Shown here piece by piece: positions 46,873 to 57,455 of a DNA stretch of 64,000 bases. The position numbers and the translations under genes are program-made. The stretch spans positions 260,031,962 to 260,095,961 of the forward strand of contig OY986435.1 of the NCBI GenBank assembly GCA_963920525.1, read 5' to 3'. Below the pieces are notes generated by a model. It worked only from the letters and a program-made list of their open reading frames with translations. It was not told the DNA's origin and ran no database searches. Source of the stretch: Dichetophora obliterata. Taxonomy: Eukaryota > Arthropoda > Insecta > Diptera > Sciomyzidae. The number at the start of each line of letters is the position of its first letter. Positions within the stretch are counted from its first letter, which is position 1.

Positions 46873-47775
46873 TTAGCCCGGCAGAAATTGCAATAAAATC
46901 AGCTAGTGATTTTTCCTTTTCATATTGAAAACTTTGTTGCTGTTGTTTCTTTGGAAAGATTCGTTAGAACAATTAATTGTTCTAACTTTGACCTTAAGCT
47001 CAATAAACGATTTTAAACAGGGACCGAAAATAACTGTTATTTTACAATTTTCAGATGAAAAGGGCATAACGAAAAAGTGGCCGGACTACTTTTTTAAATA
47101 TACCATTATTATCGGAATGTCAGCAGCGTCGCGAATATTAAATGCCTTTTAAATTTTTGGCTGTTACTATAAAAATTAATATTAACTGTTATTTTTTGCC
47201 TTTTATTTTTTCAGGCAAAAATAACTGTTACTTTTGACTTTTATTTTTTAAGTCAAAAATAACAGTTATTTTGTGCCTTTTATTTTTTCGGTCAAAAATA
47301 TCAGGCAATTTGTATTTTTTCAAAGGCCGAATAAAAAACTTTAAAAACTAAAAAGTTTTATAGCTCAAAATGTGCGCGCTGCTGATGAGGCGATAAAAAT
47401 TGCATAAAACTTTTTTGCCGTTCAAGTGGCCTTTAAAAAAATTCAAATTGCCTGATATTTTTGACCGAAAAAATAAAAGGCACAAAATATCTGTTATTTT
47501 TGACCTAAAAAATAAAAGTCAAAAGTAACAGTTATTTCTGCCCGAAAAAATAAAAGGCATTAAATAACTAGTATTTTTGTCGGAAAAAATAAAAGTTAAA
47601 TGATAACTGTTAATATCCGACTTTTTTGATAAAAACCATAACCGGTACGGTCCCTGATTTTAAACTATCAAACAACTAGAAATTGTATTTAAAATCAAGT
47701 ATGTTTTAAGCTATCAAACAACTAGAATTTGTATTTAAATCATATAAAGTCAACATAATAAAAATAAAAGAGGTC
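46873..47775 (+). repeat. SINE family S1, copy C, interrupted
   Basis: The S1 body reads GGCAGAAATTGCAATAAAATC through the palindrome at 46963-46986 to 47017, is interrupted by a 639-bp foldback element, and resumes at 47665 with the CTATCAAACAACTAGAA repeats. The tRNA-like head is absent. Confidence 0.85.
47018..47656. mobile_element. Foldback hAT-type element inside SINE copy C
   Basis: The ends CAGGGACCG and CGGTCCCTG are inverted, and ATTTTAAA flanks both sides (47010-47017, 47657-47664). Copy D of the SINE (near 60398) shows the same site unoccupied with a single ATTTTAAA. Nearly the whole element is an inverted repeat: TTTGCCTTTTATTTTTTC, AACTGTTACTTTTGACTTTT and GGTCAAAAATATCAGGCAAT on the left (47185-47310) are mirrored at 47445-47590. 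The short loop lies near 47370-47410. Confidence 0.9.
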
Positions 47776-48711
47776 ATTTAAGGAAAAAAACTTTAAAACA
47801 AAAAATCTTAAAAGTTTCCTTATTCCAAATGAAATTGCAGATGAAAATATTAAAAAAAATGTTTTCTTTCATGCACTTGTGCAAACTTTAAGCCGTGTGC
47901 CGTGTGCAGTTTGAGCCTTTGAAACGCTTCATGAACTGCTTGGAAATTCTCCCCATACAAATAAAGTCCACTCTAAGCTACACGCATCTGTATTCTCTAT
48001 TGTATTTATCTCTCTGAAAATAAACAAAACCAATAACGAACTACAAAAACGAAAACATCTAATGTGTATTTTATGTATGTACATTTTACATATATATTAA
48101 TAACAATAACCACACAAACTACCAAAATCTCAAAATGGTGTTACTAGTAATTAACTTGCTTTACTTGGTAGCAGTGATGTTTTTTTATTTATCGAAACAA
48201 TTTACATGCGCAGTGAAAGCAAAATATTTTTTATTTGATAAATTTATGTAATAAATTTCAATGGACTTTTTCAAAATTAAAAAATAGGTTCATTTCATAA
48301 GCAAAGGAGGATGTATCCCCATTGTCCCCACCCCCACCCCGTAGCTACGCCACTGGAGTACATGTAGACTTTGCTCCTTCCTTCCCCAGCAGAAAATTCT
48401 GCGGATGTCCATTTTTAGGTCTATCATCTTGCACATTATATTTAATGACTTTGCAGAGGTTTGACGTTAATTTATGCTAGTTAATTTGCAGCGGGTGGTA
48501 AAATTAATGTAGTCGGAATATGCTAACAGTAACAAGGATTCCAATCCCTTAAGCTTTTGTCGATCTCATGATGATTTTCGGGATTGAAAACTTTAAGAAG
48601 TAAATAATTCAAAACGTTTGTAATACATTTTTTTTTAATATTTATTACTTAAAACTAAAAAATGTAAATAAATTAATTTATAAAAGACCAAAACTAAAAC
48701 AAAATACATTA

Positions 48712-49133
48712 AGGGTATTCACAATTGCGTTGTTTTCAGTGTAGTTAAAAAACCCCGTGGTATTGATATACACTTTACCGAGTGGTTTTTTTATTTTTTA
48801 CTGTCTTACATAAAATCTCTTAAAACCAAAAGTGTTGCAATTTTAAGTAGCCTAATGATATGTTTAACGAACGTGGTTTTTAAAGTTCCATAAACAACTA
48901 ATGGATCGCCAATTATTTTCTTCTGAGCAAAATTGGAAGAAGCTCAATATGCAAGTTCAACTTTTTTATGCTATATATTAATAAAAGATATCGAATTGAA
49001 TAGTTAATTTATTTGCATAATAACAAAAAGCTAAACTTGGAGATTTCTAACCACTGATTCTATTTTAAAGGGTGCTCATATTTGTGGTTTTTTGCCATAG
49101 TTAAAAATGATACCACACTTTTCTGAATACCCT
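48712..49133. mobile_element. Small element with AGGGTATTC ends and TA flanks
   Basis: AGGGTATTC at the left and GAATACCCT at the right are inverted; TA lies directly outside both ends (48710-48711 and 49134-49135), as for Tc1/mariner insertions. TIRs are short, so confidence is moderate. Non-coding. Confidence 0.55.
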
Positions 49134-49395
49134 TATTGTTTTATTATAATAAAAAGAAACTTAAATGATTTAAGTTACTAGCAGATTGTATTAATTTAAA
49201 GAACAAAAAATATAAAAAAGAAAATACAGAACAGCTTAAGGTATTATTATATAAATGTTAAGCATTTCTTTTTATACACCGTCTTCATGTTTTTTTTTTG
49301 TTTAAGGCAAATTAAGGTTGAAAAAGACTTTTAAAAAATTAAATTTTTTGTTTTAATTATTTTTAAAGTAATACATTAAGCTGATCAACGCGACG

Positions 49396-49702
49396 TATTT
49401 TTCATTCGAGAGTTTTTTTCCGGATATTATTGCAATTATAACGCGCTGATGAGAAGTACCGTTCTGATTCTATGCTAGTTGGAGAAAAAATTTACGATTA
49501 TCGTAAGAAATTTGTAAGTTTCGATCACGTTTGCCATCACCACATTTCCACCATATTTTTCATTCGAGAGTTTTTTTCCGGATATTATTGCAATTATAAC
49601 GCGCTGATGAGAAGTACCGTTCTGATTCTATGCTAGTTGGAGAAAAAATTTACGATTATCGTAAGAAATTTGTAAGTTTCGATCACGTTTGCCATCACCA
49701 CA
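49396..49702. repeat. Exact 149-bp direct duplication
   Basis: The blocks 49396-49544 and 49554-49702 are identical as far as I can read, separated by nine bases (TTTCCACCA), giving a period of 158 bp. Each starts TATTTTTCATTCGAG and ends GCCATCACCACA. Confidence 0.95.
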
Positions 49703-50050
49703 AAACAAAATATTTCCTAAGTCAGAATATCTGACAGTTTTGAAATACATTGCTGCAAATTCTTCTTAAACTTTGCAAAGAATTTGCTCCAGTGATTCAC
49801 ACTCATCGTCCATACAATCTTTTTCAGCCTCAATAAAAGGTTTTTCTAATTCTATATTCATGTCAACTTAAATTGAAATGGTTGCATTTACATGCAAATT
49901 TGTACTAGAAATTTTTGATTTAAATATCCCAGGATCTTGGAAAGAAAATCACTAGATTTTAAGAGGCTTAAATCGCCCGGGATTCCGGGATTGACTACAA
50001 AATTTTAGGGTTTCGGAATTAGACCATGTTTTTTATCGCTGTCGGGATAA

Positions 50051-51892
50051 CCTAGTCCGAGCACAAAAATCGTGTAACCCAGCAAGTCAAGGTTTGAAGT
50101 AAAATTTTTATTAGTTTTATCGTTCTGAAAAGTTGAAACTATAAGTATCTTGTTATAATTTTAATATAATTGTTGTACTTATAAGTTTATTGCTATATAA
50201 GTACATAAGTTAAATTATTAGATCTGGTTTCAGGGAACCCAAAAACGTATAGTATACAGGAGCGCAAGAAGGCTATCGTTCTCACCCATACATAAAATAT
50301 CAATTCAAGCATTATCGTTCTTGTATCAAGAAAATATAAAAAGTATGTTATTAGGAAACAAGTAAGGAACTATTTTCAATAGACCGAAGTTAAAATACCC
50401 TCACAGCTGTAATACACTATATTAAAAGTTTTGCGTAGGAGTGGTTTTCAATCGATTTTGCTCATTTTGAAACTCGATTTTTATTTTTGAATAAAAAGTT
50501 TATAAACTGAATTTCACGCAGGCATGCACAGACAGACAAACATGACTGAATCAACTCAGGATGTTATGTTGATTAAGAACATATCAACCACCAAATTAAC
50601 GTAAGCGTCAAAAACAAAATTTTACAGGAGAAGCATTTTTCTTGTTTTGTCTGCGTAATTATTATTTTTTATTATTTATTTATCATTTATAAGCATAAGC
50701 TGTACATTAGGGTTGCCCCCGTTTGTATGAAAACAAAAAAGTTAGCTCGAATTTTTGACGGTGTAGGCTAAAAATATTTGATTTGATATAAAACTAAAAC
50801 CTAGAAAGTTTCGTGCCGATTGATGAACTTTTAAAACTCGCTCAAGAGCCCAAAAGTTGGAAAATCGTTTTGTATGGGCTTTTCTTGATATTTAATCAAA
50901 GAAGTAATAATAACAATACTTGGAGCATATTTTTTAAAAAAACTTGTTTTTTTGGAGCACAAAATAGCTCAAGACTATGCTTTAAGTATAATTGTTGTTA
51001 TTAGTTAACATTTTGCATTTTTGGATTTTTGAGAATTTTTTTCGTAAAAATACTCAAACTCGACATTTTCAAAAAGGTACACTTCTAATCAAAAATTCCC
51101 TAACGCCAAAGTAATTCAAAGTAATCTCACAATTTTTTGTATTTGTAATAAGTGTTGTTTCAGAAAATAGTTCAACAACATTTCATTGAAATTTTTTAAA
51201 ATTTGCATTTTTACGATTTTTTTATTAAAACAAGAAAGAAAATGGAATTTTTTTCGAAAAGTAAAATATCACAACTATGGTAATTTTTATTCGATTTTTA
51301 CATTTTATACCTCGTTTGAAAGAGTTTTTAAATAAAAACGAAGTGCATACCAAGTTTTTAAAAAAGATATACTTCAAGCATTGTTATTATCAGGCCCGGT
51401 AGTTCGCGTTCACCCGGTGTGGGTAGTTCGTCTACCCAAAAAATAAACCTTTAGACCGTTTTATTTAAAACAATTATTGTAAAAAGACTAAAATACATAG
51501 AGATTCGAAATTTTTTTACGTAAATAAAAAAAATTGTGTTGCCAGAATCGGAATCAGCGTTTATAAATCTACTGAAATCCACTTCAATATTGATAAAAAA
51601 TTATTTTTTTTAACATTGTGCTATTTAAAAACATTTTGGAATAGGAAGATGTCATATAGACACAAAATTTTGTATAGAAAATTTTAGCTCCGCGCTATTG
51701 GATATTATTTGTGCTATCACTATACGTATGTAATAAAAATTATATATCAGTTAGCCGACGAGAGAAATAATACTTTTGAAGTGAGAAAATCGTTTGCTGG
51801 AGTCTAGATTTTGTCAAATAAATTATTATTTACTGAAATGAAGCATTTTAAATTCTTAGTAGAAACAAATTCTTATAGTGAGTATCTATTTA
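50051..51892. other. Spacer, no recognised gene
   Basis: AT-rich sequence. A 63-codon frame at 50813-51004 and others carry no motif. The phrases GTACATTAGGGTTGCCC (about 50700) and GTGTTGCCAGAATCGG (about 51537) look like ends of small elements, but I could not find partners. Confidence 0.4.
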
Positions 51893-52510
51893 TATATTAA
51901 AATAAATGTTGGTATGTTGGTCTTTATGGAAATTTCAGGAAAACTGAAGCCACATCTTGATAGTGTTCCTGTGGTTTTTGGTTTTGATTGGACAACGGGG
52001 CGTGGTACCTTCCATATAATTTAAATTTGTGCCATTGCCCACAAACAAAAAAAAAGGGTATATATCAGACGGTTTTGATCGTAAAAAACTAAAATTTAGT
52101 AATTTTTTCAGATGGCTACTGTCGGAAACTGTACAAATAAAGGCGTGGTCGCAATATATCTATGTCCACTTTTTCGAAATCATGCCAATTCCGGAGTTGT
52201 ACACGTTTTTATAGTGAAACTTGGTATGTAGTTTCCCTGATAACATTTTATGGGTAAAAGGGGGCATCCCGCACCACTCAAATTCGCGATATCGAATAGC
52301 TTTGGAGTTATAGGTCGCACAGTCTCGGAATTCAGTTTTGGCACTCAATGTACACATGCAGTTTCACTGATAGAATTGTAAGGCGTTGGACGAGGGGTGT
52401 GGCACCACCCATACACCCCAAGTTTGAGAAATTTAATAGCCTTTGAGTTATAGGTTGAACATCCACGAAATTCAGTATTCGACCACAATTTACAGCTCGT
52501 TGTTCTATCG
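51893..52510 (+). mobile_element. Helitron-like tract, second copy group
   Basis: It shares GAAGCCACATCTTGA, GTGTTCCTGTG and GTATATATCAGACGGTTT with 13900-14100, then continues into two units of the ~140-bp tandem repeat of 7341-7912 (GATATCGAATAGCTTTGGAG.., ATTCGACCACAATTTACA). No clean ends were found. Confidence 0.55.
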
Positions 52511-52514
52511 TATT

Positions 52515-52825
52515 TGGTTCTCGACATTGACGTAGATTCGACAGTAGATCTTAAGAGTGATCTTTCTCTTGAAGGCTTTTTAAGACCTTGTGATGCTCAT
52601 AACAGGACAGGCATCATTTTAGACGTACAGAGCGTGCCTTTTTTTTGTCACGCTTGTTTGTTTAAGATTCTCTCCTTGATCTACGAGTATATGCTGATAT
52701 TGTTGACCCAGTTTATGCAGGATCCTGATAGACGAAATAATTTACAACCTCGAAGGAGATGTTGTCAACAGTGACTTGGGTTCTAAGGCGCTGGGACTGT
52801 GTGTTTGTTGAAAACAAGTATTCCT
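52515..52825 (-). pseudogene. Diverged fragment of an RTE-like LINE
   Basis: On the plus strand, ACAACCTCGAAGGAGATGTT, CAACAGTGACTTGGGTTC and GGCGCTGGGACTGTGTGTTTG are the complement, with changes, of 29735-29800 of the LINE at 27218-30413; AGATCTTAAGAGTGATC and CTTGTGATGC..GGACAGGCATCAT match 29960-30070. It is therefore a minus-strand piece of the reverse transcriptase C-terminal region, rearranged and not coding. Confidence 0.75.
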
Positions 52826-53370
52826 TCATATCCGCAAAAAGAGTTTTATTTTTTGAGTCTTATTTCTCTTACAGATAACAGTTATTTTTGAAGAATAATG
52901 TTTTTCCTTACAAAATAAAACTTATTTTGAGTGTTATTTTTTCCCTTAAAAATAACAGTTATTTGCAAGTTTCATAATTTAAATAAAAAAAGTTATTTTT
53001 GAACTGTATTCAAGTTATAATTTAGTAATACAAAAATTTCTTTTAAAACTAAAACTTAAAAAACAACTGTTTCTTGCAAGCCAAAAATAAAACTCAAAAA
53101 ATTAGTTTTATTTTGTGAGCAAAAAACAAAACTTTAAAATAAACTGTTATTTATGAAGGAAAAATAAAACTAAAAAAATAGTTTTATTTTGTATGTAAAG
53201 CAATAAAACTTAAAAATATAAAAGCCTTTATATATATTTTCGATAAGTGATGAGCTACACTAGTATTTTGGTATATTTAGTACTTTTGTGCAGTGATTTT
53301 TACATAATGATTTTTTTCTTAAAATCTCAAATATAGCTGTTATTTTCGATCCCTCAAAAAATTAAATAAT
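52826..53370. repeat. Degenerate relative of the foldback hAT element
   Basis: Repeated inverted words AAACTGTTATTT and AATAACAGTTATTT, with TTTTATTTTGT and AAAATAAAAC blocks, match the style of the element at 47018-47656; the right end GCTGTTATTTTCGATCCCTC resembles its terminus. No left end or TSD remains visible. Confidence 0.5.
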
Positions 53371-53439
53371 TTTTCTAAATTAAGTATTTTGAACAAAAAT
53401 ATTAGTGACTTCATTTAATAAAAACAATAAGAAATATAA

Positions 53440-54614
53440 CGCCCATTTCAGATTGAGGTGACCTATCAGTCGCACTGACCATCTCCGATTTGGCTCAAAA
53501 TTTGTTTTTAGGTTGGTTTTTTGTTAAGAAAACCAATTCCGAAGCTTAAAGTTTCAAAAATTTTTTTTTGCGGAGCCACAGCCATTCGAATGCCAAAATA
53601 GGGCCTATTTTGAGACAACGTAGCTCAGTCAATTTAAATCATATTTTATTAACTAAGGTATCATTCGAATAGTTATCTCCTCTTTTTTAAGGATAAAATA
53701 TAAAACTTTAAAAAAAATTGCTGTAAATTGACCCATTGTTAATTTCAAAGTTTAGTGCCATGCCAACAACAGACGCTATAATTTTTTTTCAGTTTCTCTA
53801 TTTTGGTTTTTTGTACGTTTCAATACCTTTCCAACGATATAAAATTAAGGTGTGCTCTTGAAGGGTACAGATGATATGGCGTAAAACGTGCGGTGTTAAA
53901 GAATTTTCAATACAAATTCAACTAGCTATCAAAGCTTTACAGCTTTTTTAATTTTGTTGAATTTGAAAAAAAAGTTGAATTTGTTGAAAATTAGGCGATC
54001 GCTTACAGCAGCTTGTATTTTTGTGTGTACGTGTTTAAGTTTTTGCAAAACACAAGTTTATAATAGAAAACAATTTGTATGGCGGGAAAAGCGGGGAAAA
54101 TAGACGACTTGCGGAGCATGTATGTTGTTAAGCTTTGATAGCTAGTTGAATTTATATTTAAAATTCTTTAATACTGCACGTTTAACGCCATAACTTCTGA
54201 ACCCTTCAAGAGCACACCTTCATTTTATATCGTTCGAAAGGTATTGAAACGTGCAGAAAACCAAAATAAATAAACTGAAAAAAAAATTATAGCGCCTCTT
54301 GTTGGCATGGCATTAAACTTTGAAATTAAGAATGGACCAACTTACTGCAATTTTTAGAAAAGTTTTATATTTTTCCATTAAAAAAGACCTTTTCCCTTAA
54401 CCTTTCCAATGAGACCTTATTTACGAAAATCGGATTTAAATTGACTGAGCTACGTCGTTTCAAAATACACCCTATTATGGCCTTGAAAAATGGTTCTAAA
54501 AATGTATAAATTCAGATTTAGTTTTCTAAGCAATAAACCAATCTAGGAACAAAATTTGAGCCAAATCAGAGATGGTCAGTGCGACTGATAAGTCACCTCA
54601 ATCTGAAATGGGCG
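53440..54614. mobile_element. 1.2-kb foldback (palindromic) element
   Basis: The left arm from CGCCCATTTCAGATTGAGGT is mirrored to the right arm end ACCTCAATCTGAAATGGGCG. Matching continues inward for about 500 bp: CAGTCGCACTGACCATCTC, TTGACTGAGCTACG-type, TTGGCATGGCA, TTAAGGTGTGCTCTTGAAGG and ACTAGCTATCAAAGCTTTA on one arm have complements on the other. The loop is roughly 53945-54125. ATAA lies outside both ends (53436-53439 and 54615-54618), a possible 4-bp TSD. No coding region. Confidence 0.9.
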
Positions 54615-54879
54615 ATAAACATTGTTAGTTGACTTGACTAACGAAGCACATCCAGGGTTAAAAAAACCGAGTCAGAAAGGGTTTTTAAGAGTTTATTTAA
54701 CTATTGAGACCCTGAAGAGCGAAGTCTAAGTTTAAATCCGGTCTAATAAACGTACAAAAAGCTTTAGAAAATGATTTTTCAATAATGATAAAATAAATTA
54801 TACAATTATATATGAAAGTAAATTGGTCATTTCAACCCTAAAAAGTATCAATTGTGTAGTGCGTGTATTTAAATGTTTG

Positions 54880-55100
54880 AACACAAATGATCGAGAGCTG
54901 GACTTTCGAGTTTAATGCCGACTCCGAATGGCTTATGTTCTCAATAAGCTTTACATGGCAGTCTTTTACTCTCTGAGGTTTGCCATTGTCTGCAGAGAGG
55001 TGACGACCGAAAAAATATTATGTCAGAGTTGGGAATTGAACCCGGGCTATCGCGGTTCTTTAGCTTAAGGGCCACGCACTCTACTACGCTACGACCGCCA
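54880..55100 (-). repeat. tRNA-derived SINE, family S2
   Basis: On the minus strand it starts TGGCGGTCGTAGCGTAGTAG (A box TAGCGTAGTAGAG, 55079-55091) and has B box GGGTTCAATTC (55033-55043) at tRNA-like spacing. The body that follows contains TCGGTCGTCACCTCTCTGCA, CAATGGCAAACCTC and CATTCGGAGTCGGC. The tRNA-like part has an acceptor-like GGCGGTC start but continues into the SINE body rather than ending as a tRNA. Only one copy is present in this window. 3' limit approximate. Confidence 0.8.
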
Positions 55101-56957
55101 TTTAATAAATAAAATAAAGTATAATACTTCAAAAGTTCAAGTAATATTATGTTTAAGGGAAAGGTTTTTAAAGACTCTTTATAAACATAAAGATTAGAGA
55201 GATAACTGAAAACTAGATGCTTTACAAAATATGAGAACCAATATTTTTCATGTGGAAGTGAAGGTAAAGTCAAAGAAACACGAACAATAAGATTGACCAC
55301 ATAATAATCGGTGTTCATATAAAACACGTATATTTTTCAGTAAAAGATGGCTCAAAGAAACCAGATCAATTTTTTTCTGCTCTTATTTTGACTAACAAAA
55401 AAAAAAAAAAAAAACAACCACATAAACTTGTTCGGAACCATAGAGCCACAAATGACGAGCATCGGAAGTTGATGGAAGAATATGAAAAGCTATAAAACAT
55501 TGATGATGCTGATCAATGGCGTTGTATTGAAGGAAGAAAAAAAAAACAAAATGATTTTGTAGAAAATGCCATAAAACAAGACAAAGGCCAAGAATGTAGC
55601 GTATTAAGTGAAGAAAATAAACCGGAACATCATTAATAAACAATAAAAAAGAAAACCACAGCAATATGTAATAAAAGAAAGAGATGATGTAGAAAAAAAA
55701 ATAGAGGCAGAAGGTAACAAGATAGCAAGATCGGGCAAGATCACAGTGCAAGTGTGAAAAAGTGCCCAAAAAGATACACAAAGAGTTAGTAGCTGGTCGA
55801 TATATAGTCAGTTGTATTTAAAACAAAAAGTTATGGGTTATACATATTTGAGAGTGCTAGTGTGTGTGTTTGGTTTTGTGTGCGTGTCAAAGAGACAACA
55901 TGTCCAAATGACATGAGAGCGCAAGGTTGAGCAAGTATTGGTTGGAGACTCAGCTCATGTGCACTCACTCTTTCGTACCCATCAACGAACCAAGTATCGG
56001 TCTAAAACACCATTGCATTCACACAAACACACCCACACACACATGCATGCACACAAAAATTCCTTCCACTCATGCTTAGCCAGAACCAAACACAGCATAA
56101 ACTGAATGAATTGCAGCCAAGGAATCATCGATCAAACGATGGAGATGGATTAGTGAACAAGCTTGCTTCAGCCACAAACATAGTTAGCAGAGACAAACGA
56201 GCACCTATTGTACGTCATTTAAGCATCATTACATTGCTTCTTGGTTGCAACATACAAGAGATATACAAACACCTAGCCAAGTCAGACGGACGACCGGACG
56301 TTTTCGAGCAGGCCAGAGACCAGAACTGTTATTACCTACTCTATTTGCACGATCAACAAACGTTCGATCGGTCTTTCGTGCGTTCATTGTGCCAGCCGTT
56401 TGCTGCTTGTTCATCGGAGCCATCACTCGTTGGCTGGCGACTGCGACTTCGTCGGATTCATTTCTGTCAAGACCGTCGTTGAAAATTCATTCGGTGCTGC
56501 GTTCAGACAAGACAGGAAGGCTCTCAAACGCACCCTCGACAAGGTATGTCATTTGTCAATCAGTAACTGAACGCAACGGTCGCATTTGTGAAAGCGTTGA
56601 AGGGTAGAAGAAATTAAAATAAAACACTGAGAAAAATATTTAAGTTGGAAAAAAAAATGTAAATGTTTCTAAAATCATGGCAAACCAATACAACAAAGTG
56701 TAACGAAACAATAATTTTACTAAAAAGAAGGTTTACAAATTTTTCAAAACTCTAATCATAATAAATAAGTGTTCTCTGAATAACATAAAAGCAAAAATAA
56801 AAGTATAAAAATCAACAGATAAAAACAGAGGCATGTCTTTTTCCAAAAACTGCTCGAATAGTGTCGATCTCTTGTGTTTATACTTTTCATAAAGAAATTT
56901 TTGCTTAAAATTATATAAATCCTATAAACAAAACAAAAAAAAAACAACACATAGAAA
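55101..56957 (+). promoter_or_regulatory. Upstream region and 5' UTR of hh
   Basis: This stretch lies immediately before the hh start codon. From about 55850 it is less AT-rich than the left spacer, with GT and CA repeats (55860-55900, 56020-56055). A 136-codon frame at 56072-56482 has no recognisable domain and is followed by more non-coding sequence, so I take it as untranslated leader. A sequence at 55807-55813 (GTCAGTTG) fits a fly initiator, with GGTTAT at 55836, one base off the ideal DPE position. The true start site cannot be fixed from sequence alone. Confidence 0.45.
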
Positions 56958-57455
56958 ATGGATAACCCAAACGACGCGCTCTCAAAAGACATACAAACAC
57001 GCCTTCAGAGCGACGCGCATCAAAGTGTCAACAACGACGACGACGACGCGTGTGATAATTGCAAAATGTCAGCGCCGGCACGCGACTCAGAAAACCCAAC
57101 ACAAAGTCGACCACACAGCCGCTATGCCACCTATGCCACTGCTACCACCCCCGCCCTCAAATTGACCCAGCGTCGTATCTGCTGCTTGCTGCTGCTCTTC
57201 TCTCTCTTCGCAGCCGCTCATAGCTGTGGTCCGGGCAGAGGCATAGGTGGCCCGCGTAAAAACCGCAAATTAACCCCACTAGTTTTCAAGCAACATGTGC
57301 CAAATATGTCCGAAAAGAATTTGGGTGCCTCGGGCCTCAATGAGGGCGCCATCCGACGTGATTCACCAAAATTTAAGCATTTGGTCCCGAACTATAACAA
57401 GGATATTATATTTAAGGATGAGGAAGGCACCGGTGCCGATCGTTTGATGACACAG
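56958..57455 (+). CDS. hh: Hedgehog signalling protein, first coding exon (partial gene)
   Basis: This is the first 166 codons of Hedgehog, a secreted morphogen precursor. An in-frame TAG at 56952 lies two codons before the ATG, and the context AAAATGG is favourable, so the start is well fixed; the protein also begins MDN like the Drosophila one. Residues 1-72 form a polar extension with an Asp run (27-30); 74-88 are a hydrophobic signal-anchor; C90 opens CGPGRG, the Cys that is palmitoylated after signal cleavage. Basic residues 100-104 correspond to the heparan-binding segment. [17 protein letters not shown] and [15 protein letters not shown] follow, including E155, E156 and D161 at positions of the calcium site. 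The exon ends CAG|GTAAGT in phase 0, where the known fly hh exon 1 ends. The rest of the signalling domain and the autoprocessing Hint domain lie beyond the window. In insects Hh patterns segments, wings, legs and eyes by binding Patched. Confidence 0.97.

Larger units (their letters stand above)
45797..48355. mobile_element. hAT-type element with perfect 8-bp TSD, host of nested insertions
   Basis: CAGTGGCGTAGCTA at the left is mirrored by TAGCTACGCCACTG at the right, and GAGTACAT flanks both ends (45789-45796 and 48356-48363). No transposase is recognisable. Inside, GCACACGGTTTAAAGTTTGC..TGCATGAAAG (about 46785) is mirrored by CATGCACTTGTGC..AACTTTAAGCCGTGTGC (about 47872), enclosing a SINE S1 copy. 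Confidence 0.88.
48540..50050 (+). repeat. Repeat R3, copy b, with insertion and internal duplication
   Basis: Its left part matches R3 copy a (13690-13870, opposite strand). A CGGGATTCCGGGATTGAC motif near 49978 suggests that the right part, too, belongs to the family, but the right limit is a guess. It is interrupted by a TA-flanked MITE and includes an exact direct duplication. Confidence 0.5.

Noticed and set aside
55030..55098. Functional tRNA gene on the minus strand
   Set aside because: A and B boxes are present, but the sequence continues into a SINE body and lacks a proper acceptor closure and terminator directly after the tRNA-like part.
56072..56482. 136-codon open frame upstream of hh
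   Set aside because: No recognisable domain, biased by CA-rich sequence, overlapping open frames in other phases, and located in the probable hh leader. Treated as untranslated.
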